Positions 16,743-26,681 of a stretch of 64,000 bases of DNA are shown piece after piece. Each line of letters starts with the position of its first letter. Positions within the stretch are counted from its first letter, which is position 1. The DNA comes from Pseudoalteromonas sp. (lineage in GTDB: Bacteria > Pseudomonadota > Gammaproteobacteria > Enterobacterales > Alteromonadaceae). The position numbers were made by a program, and so were the translations under genes. Where the stretch lies: NCBI RefSeq assembly GCF_018402495.1, contig NZ_JAGYIU010000004.1, positions 248,001 to 312,000 on the forward strand. The letters are read 5' to 3'. The notes beneath the pieces were generated by a model, which was not told the DNA's origin, ran no database searches, and saw nothing but the letters and a program-made list of their open reading frames with translations.

Positions 16743-17437
16743 AAGTGTAGCTTATACTTTGATCTGAGTTTAGCAACCGTTCCATTACTGTGTAACTTAT
16801 CCAGTGTTGCTTCTAGCTGTGGAACAATATCTGCGTGGTTTTCATGTAAATAATGGTAAAGCGGGTAGGTAGCAACCACTTGTTTTTCGTAGCAGCCTAA
16901 AGAGGGAGGAATGGTTTTATTTGCCATCGCAAAATCAATAAGTAACGCCCCTTGTACTTTTTGTTGGATCAGTAAGTTAAGCTGCGTATTATTATTTTTA
17001 ACTTCAATTATTTGACCTTTAAAACCAATGCTATTCAAGTATCGCTGTTGAACAGGGTAACTAGTAATAATAGCAACGCTATCTATTGTTTTGCTAGAAC
17101 TGGGCTCACAGCGCTTATAAAGCTCAAGGTTAAATTTAAACAATGGGTAATTAACCCGAATTAAATTTTTATAGGCACTTTCAATACTGATATCGCGAGC
17201 AAGCTGCCCATCCAACATGCCGTTATCTGCTGCGAATAATGCATTTTTACGGTTAAAGTCAATAATATTTAATTTAAAGCCCATATCTGCATAGGCTAAT
17301 TGTAATAGCTCAATAGTATAGTGTGCTTGTTGGGTGTTTTGCGGGCGGTTAAATGTGTAGCTATAACTGTGCGCAAAAGACGTATTACTAAAAACTAAGC
17401 ACAGTAATATCAGTAATCCGTTAAGGCGTTTGAGCAC
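16739..17437 (-). CDS. Periplasmic solute-binding protein, SBP_bac_3-like
   Basis: 232 residues from the GTG at 17437, which gives a clean signal peptide (VLKRLNGLLILLCLVFSNTSFA); an upstream ATG at 17515 is possible but places a second hydrophobic stretch before it. The mature protein has the two-lobed family-3 binding-protein pattern (QAHYTIELLQLAYADMGF at the start, LRSKYKLHF at the end). No ABC transporter genes are adjacent, so it may be an orphan or a stand-alone sensor-type protein. Ligand unknown. Confidence 0.7.
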   Translation of the reverse strand: MLKRLNGLLILLCLVFSNTSFAHSYSYTFNRPQNTQQAHYTIELLQLAYADMGFKLNIIDFNRKNALFAADNGMLDGQLARDISIESAYKNLIRVNYPLFKFNLELYKRCEPSSSKTIDSVAIITSYPVQQRYLNSIGFKGQIIEVKNNNTQLNLLIQQKVQGALLIDFAMANKTIPPSLGCYEKQVVATYPLYHYLHENHADIVPQLEATLDKLHSNGTVAKLRSKYKLHF

Positions 17438-17631
17438 GTTAGTATTTCCAATTAATTGCGGCAAGATAATAAGCAGGTATAGTAACAAATTGCTTGTCTT
17501 TTGCACAGTTTGCATGAGTAGTTACCACTAACAATTATTGATTATGGTGGGTTATTTACAGCCGCTTATTTTTATTAGTTATAGAGTTAGTTTTTTATAA
17601 TTTTAAACGTATAATCTATGCTTTATTTAGC
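17438..17631. other. Leader region without gene
   Basis: Region upstream of the binding-protein gene, up to the degenerate repeat element that starts at 17632. It probably holds the binding-protein promoter. The stretch is AT-rich and shows no open frame of note. Confidence 0.4.
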
Positions 17632-17770
17632 TAAGGGCTGTTGGCCTTTGCGGATTAAAATTTGTTTAAACTAGGTGTTTAACCTAGTGGGTAGGTTAGT
17701 AAAAGCCGAGTAAAGCTTGCTCACGCCCCCACCTGTATCCGTGCAGGCAACAATGAGTTTATAGCCCCTA
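17632..17770 (+). repeat. Degenerate, shorter relative of the 45.6-kb MITE-like element
   Basis: The left 45 bases (TAAGGGCTG, then CCTTT, CGGATTAA, TTTGTT, AAACTAGG) match the left end of the element at 45581 with few changes, and the AACCTAGTGGG block followed by AGTAAAA and CCGAG also matches. The segment carrying the element's long internal hairpin arms is missing, and the right terminal repeat is recognisable only as GGCAACA and AGCCCCTA separated by about nine bases. It ends 15 bp before the next start codon. Confidence 0.55.
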
Positions 17771-17785
17771 AAAATTGGAGTGAGT

Positions 17786-17989
17786 ATGAGTTTTAACCTG
17801 TGTAATTTGCCGCGAGAACAAAAGTATCAAATTCAGTTAGATTACGAAGCCTCATTTTGGGCTTATCAAATTAAGCGCGGTAAGAAAACGCGTGAGCAAG
17901 TGTACGAAACCCTACATAGCCGCCCAGTGGCAGAGCAAGGTATTTTAAAGCAAAAATTTGAGCAGTATCTAGCAATTATGCTTAGCTAA
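17786..17989 (+). CDS. Small protein, DUF3283-like
   Basis: 67 residues from the ATG at 17786, which has TTGGAG ending 5 bases upstream; a GTG 6 bp earlier is also in frame. The sequence (MSFNLCNLPREQKYQIQLDY onward) is charged and helical, ends in FEQYLAIML, and resembles the small Vibrio/Shewanella DUF3283 proteins by memory only. Function unknown. One base separates it from the GNAT gene, so they are probably co-transcribed. Confidence 0.6.
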   Translation: MSFNLCNLPREQKYQIQLDYEASFWAYQIKRGKKTREQVYETLHSRPVAEQGILKQKFEQYLAIMLS

Positions 17990-17990
17990 T

Positions 17991-18392
17991 ATGATTGTTA
18001 TTAAGCAGTTAGAATCAGTTAAAATTCCACTAGCGAATAAGTTTTATACGTTAAATAAAGCCCGCGGCCGTGCTAATAAACAAGATAAAGTATGGGTTGC
18101 TTACGATAATAATACAATTATTGCTGCGTGTCGGTTACAAAATAAGTCTACATTTTTATTTTTATCAACAGTATTAGTGGCTCCCTCTTATCGTTCGAAG
18201 GGAGTAGCTACAAGGTTATTAACTGCACTGTTAAATGAGCAAACCCAACCTATTTACACCTTTGCTTATCAACGCCTTACTGATTTTTATCAAGCACTTG
18301 GTTTTAACCAGGTGTTAACATATACTCCTGCATTATTAATACTGTTTGATGCTTATAAACACCGAAATATCATCGCATTAAAATATCAGTAG
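17991..18392 (+). CDS. GNAT-family N-acetyltransferase
   Basis: 133 residues. The acetyl-CoA-binding motif A is visible as VLVAPSYRSKGVATRLL (about residues 60-77, Q/RxxGxA type), followed by the LTDFYQALGF motif B helix-strand typical of GNATs. Substrate cannot be inferred. Lies between a small DUF3283-like gene and the large sensor gene on the same strand, 7 bp before the latter. Confidence 0.85.
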   Translation: MIVIKQLESVKIPLANKFYTLNKARGRANKQDKVWVAYDNNTIIAACRLQNKSTFLFLSTVLVAPSYRSKGVATRLLTALLNEQTQPIYTFAYQRLTDFYQALGFNQVLTYTPALLILFDAYKHRNIIALKYQ

Positions 18393-18399
18393 CATATAA

Positions 18400-21300
18400 A
18401 TGAGTAATAGGACAAGTATGGGCATGAGGATCAATGAGTTTATCACAGCCATATTTGTGCTGTTTGTACTCATAAGCGTTGATGCAACAGCGCAAGTAAA
18501 GCGGCTATCTCCAAGTGAAGGCTTATCGCAAAGCTATGTTAATACCATGCTTATCGATAATAATGGCTATTTATGGCTTTCTACTGAAGGTGGGCTCAAT
18601 CGTTACGATGGCTATCAGGTTGTTCCAATTAATGGCCCTAATGGAGAGTTAGAAGAGGCGGTTATCGATCGCATATATCAAGACCCTCAAGGACATATTT
18701 GGATTGCCTCTCTATTAGCTGGGCTATTTAGATACGATCCGCAAACAGACACCTACCAGCAGTTTTTAGAAAAGCCGCTTACAGAAGAGCAAATTATTCA
18801 GCAATCCGTTTTTACCATGTTAGCCACAGATGATGAAACCTTATGGATTGGGCAGGGACAAGAGTTTGCAAAACTTGATATAGACAGTGGCACCATTACG
18901 TCTTTGTTTAAGCTTCCTGAGCAATTTGACAATGCGTTTGTACGCACTTTGTTTCATCATGACGGTTATATTTTTATTGGGAGTACAGACGGTGCCTATG
19001 TTTTTAATATCGCAACGCAGCAAGTGCGCTCACTAGAGCATTTAAACGAAACTAACGTACATATTTATCAAAACAATGTAAAGTCATTTGCACTAGGTGA
19101 AAATCATCAGTTGCTTGTTGGAACGGTTAAAGGCTTATACGCTGTCGATATTAGTAATTTAGCCGCTATGTTTAACAACCGTGAGGATGTATTTAAAAAT
19201 AAAAAATTACTGGCCGATTTGAATGTTTGGGATATTGATAATCAGCAAGGAGTGCTTGATTTAGCAACAGATAAAGGCTTACTAAGTTACAACTTAACCA
19301 CTTCTAAAGTCGTTAAAAATACACGTATTCAGCAGAGCAAATATACTCTGGCAGATAACAGTATTATTGATATGGTGAAAGATAAATCGGGCGGAGTGTG
19401 GCTAGCAACTAAAACTGATGGTGCGTTTTATTTATCTGGTGATGAGTATAAGTTTCATAACATAGAGGGGAGTACACTAGTTGGCGATGGTTTGTCCCAT
19501 CACTCGGTATGGGCAATTAAGGAATATCAAGATAAGCTATGGTTAGGTACGCACAATGGCCTAACTGCAATTGATTTAAAAATTAATAGCTCAAAGGTGT
19601 ATTTAAAAGACTATAAAGCCGACTTACTGACCACAGAGTTTACAATTTTTAAAATTTTGCCTTACAAAAATAAGCTCTGGTTGCACTCAAACCGAGGGTT
19701 GTTTATTTTTGACCCGCAAACTGAGCAACTCACGCAACCAAAAACAGCAAACCCCAACAACCAAGTTTTTTTAAATGATTGGATGCATGGCATCACATTA
19801 TTACCGAACGGGGATTTATATTTTGTTCACCCTGATCACGGTATGTTTAAATATAATATCGATCGTCGGCGATTAGTTCACTTAAAAGGCGAGTTAGCTC
19901 AATTTGATCCTTTTTTAGTGTATGGCTTTTTGCCACCACTATCAGATAAACCCCAATGGCCATTATTTTTTAGTGGTGGTGTTTTGTATCAATTTAATCC
20001 TAACGATTTAAGTTTAAACACTATTTATAAAGTGCCTAAGCACCATGATAATGTGGCTGTTAACATCCTTTCGTATATTGAAGATAAACAAGGCATATTG
20101 TGGCTATCTTTATCTAATTTTGGGCTGATTGGTATTGATGCGACTACCTATGAGTTAGTGCATACCATTGATTTAGATAAAAATAATTTAGGTACTTTAT
20201 TATACGATATGGTACTCGATGAAGAGGGCATGATCTGGATGAGTAGCCATAAAGGTATATGGCGATTAAATCCTAAAACAATTCATTTTCAGCAGTTTAC
20301 AACATCAGATGGGGTGCTCTCAGCTGAGTTTAACAATGGCGCTATGGCTAAATTGGCTGATGGCAAGATTGCTTATGGTAGCCTCAAAGGTATTACCTAT
20401 TTCGACCCTAAAGACAATAAAAATAGTCATGGTTTGTTAGATCACGTTAATATCACACGCATTAATTTAATGTCTCGAAACTTGTCGATTAATTTACAGC
20501 AGCCATTAGAAAATATAACTTTAAATCATGATGATATAGGACTTGAAATTGCCTTTTCAGCCATGTCATTTAGCTTTCAAGAGCGCATTATTTATGAATA
20601 TCAGCTCGATAAAGGCAAAAAAAGTTATACCCGAAATAATCGGGTGGTATTTCCTAAATTAAACCCAGGCAGCTACCAGTTAAAGGTGTGGGCAAAAGAC
20701 CCTCTAAATGGTAAACATACTCCTCCAGCAACATTACATATTAAAGTGAAATACCCCTTATGGCGTGCTCCTTATTTTTTAGCGCTTTATGCTATTTTAT
20801 TGTTCTTGATAGTGGCTGCATGGGTGATGAGGCGCAATAAAATACAGCGTATGCTATTAGCAGCTCATAAAGAAAGCCAAGATAGCGAGGCGCGTTTAAA
20901 GCTTGCGCTAGAAGGAAGTGAGTCGGGTGTATGGGATTGGCAGGCGAATCAATTAACTATATATCAGCCTAGGTTGGTCAACGAATTAGGCTTTGAAGAT
21001 GACTCGGTAAGTTTAGATGACTACTTAGAAAAAATTCATCCACATGAGCGCGCTATTTTTAGATTAGAGTGGTTAGAATTTTTATCAACAGATAAGGGGT
21101 ATTTTAACTGTACCTATCGATTACGCCATGCCGAAGGTCATTGGCGCTGGTACAAAGATTTTGGCAAGGTGGTTGAGTGGAATAAAAAAATACCGCAAAA
21201 AGTGGCGGGTACATATACCAACATGACACGCGAAATGGTATTAGAAGAACATGCTCGGTTATTTACTGCCGCGTTTGAACAAACCCGAGACTGGGTGTTT

Positions 21301-22923
21301 ATCTTAGATAAAAACTTTAATATACGCGCCTCAAATAAATCGCTACAAAGTGCTTTTGGTTTGTCTGAAAACCCAAAGTCAACCCGCTCGCTTAATTTAG
21401 GAATAACGCGTAGCAGCTGTTTTGATTATTTACGCATTATGCAAAAGCTTGAAGTGGGTGAGCATTTCTCATGCGAAGACACTGTTGTGTTAGCTAATAA
21501 AGAACAGCGTCACGTACTGGTTGAAATAAGTGTTGTGGCTGATGAAAGCCAAAGGCTGAGTAGTTATGTCATTATTTTAACAGATATTCATGCGCAAAAG
21601 TCGGCCGAAAACCAGTTGCATATCTTGGCTAATTTCGACTCTCTCACTGGGCTACCAAATAGAACTTTGTTTAAAGACCGAGCTATGCACGCTATAGACC
21701 AAGCGCGTCGTCATCATTGTAAAGTCGCTTTGTTACACGTTAACATAAAACGGTTTAAGTATTTTAATGATTCGTTTGGTACGTTAAGCGCTGATGAAAT
21801 AATTAAGTGGGTTGCAAATCGTTTAAAAACAGTATTGCGCCCCTGTGACAGTGTTGCGCGTTTAGGTGGTGATGAGTTTGCTATTTTAGTTGAAGATATT
21901 CAGCAAATAGAAGAAGTATTACTCATATGCAACAAGTTAATAGAGTGCGTTAGTGAAGGTATTGTCATAAATAAGCAGAGCGTTACTGTTCACTTAAGTG
22001 CTGGCGTGGCAATTTTCCCTGATGACGCAGTGCACTTTAAAGCGCTACAAAAAGCGTCAAATGTTGCACTTTATTACGCTAAAGAAAGCTTAGAGGGCAG
22101 CTATAAGTTTTACAAACAAGAAATGAATCAGCGAGTTGAAAGGGCGCTGCATTTAGAATCGCAATTGTTTAAAGCGTATCACGAGCATGAGTTTTGTAAC
22201 TACTATCAACCCATTATAAATGCGACTACGCAAAAAACAGTGGGGTTTGAAGTGTTACTGCGTTGGCCTGATAATCCTTTAGCAAATACGCAAGCATTCT
22301 CTAGTATGGCTGAAAATATTGGCTTGATCACTAAAATAATGTTGCAAACCTTGAAGCGAGCATTAGACCAATTAGGTAGCTGGCGTGTCGTTTGCCCTGA
22401 TTTATACCTATCAATTAACCTTTCCGCACTGGATTTTGAGTTTTCAGGGCTAGTGCCTGAAATTCGTCAAGCGTTGAGTAATGCTGCACTGCCACCAGAG
22501 GCAATTGTGTTTGAAATAACGGAGTCTATTCTAATGCAAGACTCAGCACATGCACTTAAAAATATGAACTTATTAAAGCAACTGGGCTGTAAGTTGTATA
22601 TGGATGATTTTGGAACGGGCTATGCTTCATTAACCTATTTAAAGCGCTTTCCGATTGATGTATTAAAAATAGATCGCAGCTTTGTGCAAGGGATTGGTAT
22701 TGATTCGGATAACGAGGCGATTATTCAATCTACACTGACTTTAGCGAGCCGCCTAGGTAAAGAGTGTATAGCAGAGGGTGTTGAAAGTGCACATCAGCTG
22801 GCCTTTTTAAAAGCCCAAGGCTGTAACTACTTTCAAGGCTATTTATTCAGTAAAGCGGTGCCAAAAGAGCAGGTACTCAAACTTATTGAGCTCGATTGGC
22901 AGCCGGTGTTTTCTCACTCTTAG
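18400..22923 (+). CDS. Beta-propeller sensor with PAS, GGDEF and EAL domains
   Basis: 1507 residues. Order: signal sequence (in-frame ATGs at 18400, 18418 and 18424; the last gives the tightest signal peptide), two-component-regulator propeller repeats of the GYLWLSTEGGLNRYDG type (about 45-670), a Y_Y_Y domain (about 690-785), one transmembrane helix (about 791-810), two PAS-type domains (about 829-950 and 950-1065), GGDEF (about 1070-1230) and EAL (about 1245-1500). The EAL domain keeps its metal and catalytic signatures (E1284 in EVLLRW, DDFGTGYAS, LKIDRSF, AEGVES). The GGDEF motif is intact at G1156 and has an RPCD I-site, but the first metal-ligand Asp is Asn (N1115 in HVNIKRFKYFND). Net phosphodiesterase activity is therefore likely. 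The extracytoplasmic propeller presumably senses a periplasmic signal. Confidence 0.9.
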   Translation: MSNRTSMGMRINEFITAIFVLFVLISVDATAQVKRLSPSEGLSQSYVNTMLIDNNGYLWLSTEGGLNRYDGYQVVPINGPNGELEEAVIDRIYQDPQGHIWIASLLAGLFRYDPQTDTYQQFLEKPLTEEQIIQQSVFTMLATDDETLWIGQGQEFAKLDIDSGTITSLFKLPEQFDNAFVRTLFHHDGYIFIGSTDGAYVFNIATQQVRSLEHLNETNVHIYQNNVKSFALGENHQLLVGTVKGLYAVDISNLAAMFNNREDVFKNKKLLADLNVWDIDNQQGVLDLATDKGLLSYNLTTSKVVKNTRIQQSKYTLADNSIIDMVKDKSGGVWLATKTDGAFYLSGDEYKFHNIEGSTLVGDGLSHHSVWAIKEYQDKLWLGTHNGLTAIDLKINSSKVYLKDYKADLLTTEFTIFKILPYKNKLWLHSNRGLFIFDPQTEQLTQPKTANPNNQVFLNDWMHGITLLPNGDLYFVHPDHGMFKYNIDRRRLVHLKGELAQFDPFLVYGFLPPLSDKPQWPLFFSGGVLYQFNPNDLSLNTIYKVPKHHDNVAVNILSYIEDKQGILWLSLSNFGLIGIDATTYELVHTIDLDKNNLGTLLYDMVLDEEGMIWMSSHKGIWRLNPKTIHFQQFTTSDGVLSAEFNNGAMAKLADGKIAYGSLKGITYFDPKDNKNSHGLLDHVNITRINLMSRNLSINLQQPLENITLNHDDIGLEIAFSAMSFSFQERIIYEYQLDKGKKSYTRNNRVVFPKLNPGSYQLKVWAKDPLNGKHTPPATLHIKVKYPLWRAPYFLALYAILLFLIVAAWVMRRNKIQRMLLAAHKESQDSEARLKLALEGSESGVWDWQANQLTIYQPRLVNELGFEDDSVSLDDYLEKIHPHERAIFRLEWLEFLSTDKGYFNCTYRLRHAEGHWRWYKDFGKVVEWNKKIPQKVAGTYTNMTREMVLEEHARLFTAAFEQTRDWVFILDKNFNIRASNKSLQSAFGLSENPKSTRSLNLGITRSSCFDYLRIMQKLEVGEHFSCEDTVVLANKEQRHVLVEISVVADESQRLSSYVIILTDIHAQKSAENQLHILANFDSLTGLPNRTLFKDRAMHAIDQARRHHCKVALLHVNIKRFKYFNDSFGTLSADEIIKWVANRLKTVLRPCDSVARLGGDEFAILVEDIQQIEEVLLICNKLIECVSEGIVINKQSVTVHLSAGVAIFPDDAVHFKALQKASNVALYYAKESLEGSYKFYKQEMNQRVERALHLESQLFKAYHEHEFCNYYQPIINATTQKTVGFEVLLRWPDNPLANTQAFSSMAENIGLITKIMLQTLKRALDQLGSWRVVCPDLYLSINLSALDFEFSGLVPEIRQALSNAALPPEAIVFEITESILMQDSAHALKNMNLLKQLGCKLYMDDFGTGYASLTYLKRFPIDVLKIDRSFVQGIGIDSDNEAIIQSTLTLASRLGKECIAEGVESAHQLAFLKAQGCNYFQGYLFSKAVPKEQVLKLIELDWQPVFSHS

Positions 22924-22947
22924 TCATACAGCTATTGGCATAGTTAG

Positions 22948-23892
22948 TTAAGGGCGATTTCCACAATGGCGACAATATAAGTGTGAGCTGCGTTTATTAA
23001 GCTCATCTTTTATCGCTTTATTGGCTTCAAGTTTGCTTAGCCCTAGCTTATAGCGTAGTAGCTCAAGATGATGAAGTTGTTCATCAGTGAGCTTACCGTC
23101 TGTTATTTTCTCGTGGGTGGCATCTTCAAATAGCTGGCGACGTTTACGAACTTGCTCTGAGAAACTTGACGCTAATAAACCGGTTGGTATTGCAACCATC
23201 CCCATACTCACTAATGTTATTACTCCGCCAAATAGTTTACCCATGGGGGTTATAGGCACAACATCACCATAACCTACAGTAGTAAGAGTGGCCATTGCCC
23301 ACCACATGGCAGCAGGAATAGAGCCAAACTTGTCTGGTTGAATGTCATGCTCTAATAAATAAATACCGCAAGAAGCTAAAATAAGCACCACAAACATAAT
23401 AAAAAAAGCGGCTAGGAGTGAACTTGACTCATTAATAAATGCTTGTAATAACAACTGCATAGCTCGCGAGTAACGAGTGAGTTTAAAGACGCGTAATAAT
23501 CGCAACACGCGTAAAAAGCGTAAATCAATGGTAAAGAAAAACATCAATAAGCTTGGTAAAATAGCAATTAAATCAACAATTGCTAGCGGTGATAAAATAT
23601 AGCGAATCCGTTTTTGTGTATTTGAGCAGTTCATTGCGGCATACTTTGTTCTGTCTACACAAGTCCAGGCACGTATTAGATACTCAACGCTAAATATGGC
23701 AACGGATGTCAGTTCCAGCATTAAAAACTCACTACGGTACTCAATGGCAATACTACGCACTGACTCAAGTACTATTGCCACCACATTCACTATAATAATA
23801 CTGATGAGTATCACATCCAAAATACGCCCCGCTCGTTGATATTTACCTGAGGCTTCAAATACTTGGTTTATGGTTTTTCTTAGTTTTCGCAT
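22948..23892 (-). CDS. Voltage-gated-type potassium channel (ion transport family)
   Basis: 314 residues. Six transmembrane segments can be drawn: S1-S3 in about 20-130, an Arg-rich S4 (LRFLRVLRLLRVFKLTRYSR), S5, a pore helix with selectivity filter TVGYGD, and S6. The filter is the canonical potassium sequence. The cytoplasmic tail is charged and ends in a CRHCG pair that could bind zinc. It starts 8 bp after the end of the pat-like gene on the same strand, suggesting co-transcription. Confidence 0.9.
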   Translation of the reverse strand: MRKLRKTINQVFEASGKYQRAGRILDVILISIIIVNVVAIVLESVRSIAIEYRSEFLMLELTSVAIFSVEYLIRAWTCVDRTKYAAMNCSNTQKRIRYILSPLAIVDLIAILPSLLMFFFTIDLRFLRVLRLLRVFKLTRYSRAMQLLLQAFINESSSLLAAFFIMFVVLILASCGIYLLEHDIQPDKFGSIPAAMWWAMATLTTVGYGDVVPITPMGKLFGGVITLVSMGMVAIPTGLLASSFSEQVRKRRQLFEDATHEKITDGKLTDEQLHHLELLRYKLGLSKLEANKAIKDELNKRSSHLYCRHCGNRP

Positions 23893-23900
23893 AATATTTA

Positions 23901-26567
23901 TTACAATGTGAGCAGCATGTTGATACTGCCTTCTTCAAAATCACGACTAATTTTAAACCCGAGTTTACGAGCTAGCTCAATCATACCTGTGTTTTCAGGT
24001 AGGGTGATCCCCTCAACGGTTTTTACTCCTTGGCGCCTGCAGTGAGAAATCGCCGCGTTCATTAAAATACGCCCTAATCCTAGCCCTTGGCAGTCAGAAC
24101 GTACCACAATAGCAAACTCTGCCTGTAAGTTATCGGGATCCATAATTACCCGTGATACTCCTAGAGTACGCTGTTGCTCGTCTTGTGGTTGGGTAACAAT
24201 AAACGCCATTTCGCGGTCGTAATCAATTTGCGTCATTTTAGCGAGTTGATCATGGTTAAATTGTGGTAACTCACCAAAAAAGCGTTTATATCTATCTTCT
24301 TTTGTTAATGAACGATCAAACGCTTGGTGTGCTTGCTCATCCTCAGGTTTGATAGGTCTGAGCGTTGCTAAAGAATTATTTTTAAGGGTCACTGTTTCAA
24401 CCAGCTCTATAGGGTAAGGTCGTATAGATAAACGTTTTCGGTGCGGCTGAACCTGATACTGATTTAAATTCATAGTGGCATCAAGCACCAAAAATTGCCC
24501 ATTGCTCGCTAAAATAGGGTTAAGCTCTAATGAGGTGATATCGGGTTGATCGACAACCAATTGGGAAATTCGGGTCAGTAGGGCGCACAAACGATATTTA
24601 TCAACTTTTTCTGGCAGAACGCGATCTTTAAGCACACCTTTATCGTGGGCTGCGGCAATTAAATATTTAGCTAGGTTCATATTCAGTGGTGGCAATGCCA
24701 CCGCGGCTTGAGCGTATTCAAGTCCTGTTCCTGCCTCACCTAATAAAATAACCGGGCCAAAGTTAGGCTCTGTTTTAATCGCTATGCGCAGCTCATTTGC
24801 GCCTGCCCTAGGTGCCATTTTTTGTAATGAAAAGCCATCAATAATGGCATCAGGGTAGGTGTTTTTTATTCTAAGTAACATGGCAAATGCGGTTTGCTCT
24901 ACCTCTTGTGCATCATTAAGGTTGAGTACTACACCTCCGACTTCAGACTTAGAAGGAATGCTCGGGCTCATTAGCTTTAATGCTACCGGAAACCCCAGCT
25001 CTATTGCTTGCTCTTTTGCTTCGGTTGGCGTGTAGGCAACTTCTGTTTGGATGCAGTCTATGCCGTAGTGACTTAAAATTTGACTTGCTTGATGGGTTGA
25101 TAGGTAGCGTTGCTCATCATCTAAAAACTCTTTAATCGCTACTTTTGCTGCTGCTTTATTAATTGTCGCATCATCGGTGTTTGATTCTGGCGTTTGGGTT
25201 AAATGTTTTTGGTTACGACGATAGCTCACTAAATGCATAAAGGCGCCTACGGCACCTTCTGGTGTTCGGTAGGTGGGGATAGCGTTATTGGCACAGATTC
25301 GTCTGGCTGCAAAGGCGGCATCTTCTCCCATGAAATTAGTCATCACATAAGGGCGAGCCATTTTTGGTAATTTATTTAGGGCTTCAACTATCACTTGAGC
25401 ATAACTTTCACTCGCAGCCAAAGCTGATGGAGTATGGATGATCAGTAAGTTTTTAACTTCTTTAGCGTTTAGTAATATCTCAAGTGCATACTTGTAACGA
25501 ACGGGGGCTGAGTCACCAAATATATCAATCGGGTTGCTTACTGTGTCTGAATGTGGGATCACTTTATTGAGTGCGTCGCGCGTTTCATCACTAAGCTGAG
25601 TAAGTTTACCTGAACTTTGAATGAGTTCATCAACGGCCATTACTCCAGGGCCGCCACCGTTGGTTAATATGGTTAGTTGTTCTACTTGCAGGAGTTTAGG
25701 GTGCATTGCTAAGGTTTGAGTGGCGGCAAAAAGTTCGCGTAAATCATTTACTCTTAACATCCCTGCGCGTTGAAACATAGCATCATATACCGCATCTGAG
25801 CTTTGTTTTCCGCCAGTGTGTATTTCTGCAGCGAGCGCACCAGCGCTGGTTCTTCCGGTTTTAATGGCAATGACAGGCTTAGAAAATGCCGCTGCACGCG
25901 CGGCAGAAATAAAGCTGCGAATATCATTAATATTATCAATATAAAGGAGAATGGCTTTGGTTTTGGCATCGCGTCCTAAAAAGTCGAGTATTTCGTCAAA
26001 CTCAATATCTAAGCAATCCCCCATAGATATAAAGTATGAAAAGCCAATTTCTTTATTTTTCGCCCAATCAAGAATCGTTGAGCAAACAGCCGCTGATTGC
26101 GACACAAAAGCCAGTTTCCCTGAAGTGGCAACGGTGTGAGAAAAACTCGCGTTTAAACCTATATGCGGAATAAGTAACCCTAAACAATTTGATCCAAGCA
26201 GAGTGACTTTATGTTTGCCAGCGCTTTCTTTAAGTGCCTGTTTTTGTATACTTGTTAGGCCATCAGCAATAATAATAGCGCTATGACATCCCAGCGTACC
26301 GAGTTGCTCAATAATGTTCATTAAGGTGTTTTTATTGGTACAGATAACGGCTAGATCAGGAACTTTTGGTAGGGCTTCAATGCTAGGGTAAGCCAAAACG
26401 CCATGCACCGCGCTATGATTAGGCGTAACAGGCATGATAGGCCCTTTAAACCCGCCTTGTAATAGATTGCGCATCACTACATTACCAGCTCGAGTGGGGG
26501 TGTTTGATGCCCCAATAACAGCGACTGAGCTTGGGTTAAAAAACTGGCTAATACGTTTTAGACTCAT
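23901..26567 (-). CDS. Pat-like protein lysine acetyltransferase (ADP-forming acyl-CoA synthetase fused to GNAT)
   Basis: 888 residues, the usual length of E. coli PatZ/YfiQ and Salmonella Pat. An N-terminal CoA-binding domain (FFNPSSVAVIGASNTPTRAG) and succinyl-CoA ligase-like domains (ILTNGGGPGVMAVDEL) occupy about 1-460, an ATP-grasp domain about 490-700, and a C-terminal GNAT domain about 735-888 (FAIVVRSDCQGLGLGRILMN). These enzymes acetylate acetyl-CoA synthetase and other proteins. The synthetase half is usually catalytically dead and serves as a sensor. Followed at 8 bp by the channel gene. Confidence 0.9.
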   Translation of the reverse strand: MSLKRISQFFNPSSVAVIGASNTPTRAGNVVMRNLLQGGFKGPIMPVTPNHSAVHGVLAYPSIEALPKVPDLAVICTNKNTLMNIIEQLGTLGCHSAIIIADGLTSIQKQALKESAGKHKVTLLGSNCLGLLIPHIGLNASFSHTVATSGKLAFVSQSAAVCSTILDWAKNKEIGFSYFISMGDCLDIEFDEILDFLGRDAKTKAILLYIDNINDIRSFISAARAAAFSKPVIAIKTGRTSAGALAAEIHTGGKQSSDAVYDAMFQRAGMLRVNDLRELFAATQTLAMHPKLLQVEQLTILTNGGGPGVMAVDELIQSSGKLTQLSDETRDALNKVIPHSDTVSNPIDIFGDSAPVRYKYALEILLNAKEVKNLLIIHTPSALAASESYAQVIVEALNKLPKMARPYVMTNFMGEDAAFAARRICANNAIPTYRTPEGAVGAFMHLVSYRRNQKHLTQTPESNTDDATINKAAAKVAIKEFLDDEQRYLSTHQASQILSHYGIDCIQTEVAYTPTEAKEQAIELGFPVALKLMSPSIPSKSEVGGVVLNLNDAQEVEQTAFAMLLRIKNTYPDAIIDGFSLQKMAPRAGANELRIAIKTEPNFGPVILLGEAGTGLEYAQAAVALPPLNMNLAKYLIAAAHDKGVLKDRVLPEKVDKYRLCALLTRISQLVVDQPDITSLELNPILASNGQFLVLDATMNLNQYQVQPHRKRLSIRPYPIELVETVTLKNNSLATLRPIKPEDEQAHQAFDRSLTKEDRYKRFFGELPQFNHDQLAKMTQIDYDREMAFIVTQPQDEQQRTLGVSRVIMDPDNLQAEFAIVVRSDCQGLGLGRILMNAAISHCRRQGVKTVEGITLPENTGMIELARKLGFKISRDFEEGSINMLLTL

Positions 26568-26681
26568 TGCGTTTCCTTGGCTGATTAAGTTTTGCTATCT
26601 GCATCTTCTCAATGTAACCTGTTTATTGTGTTTTTTCGAGCGTGAACATGTTAATTGTTGATATTGGTCAAGGAGAAAAAG

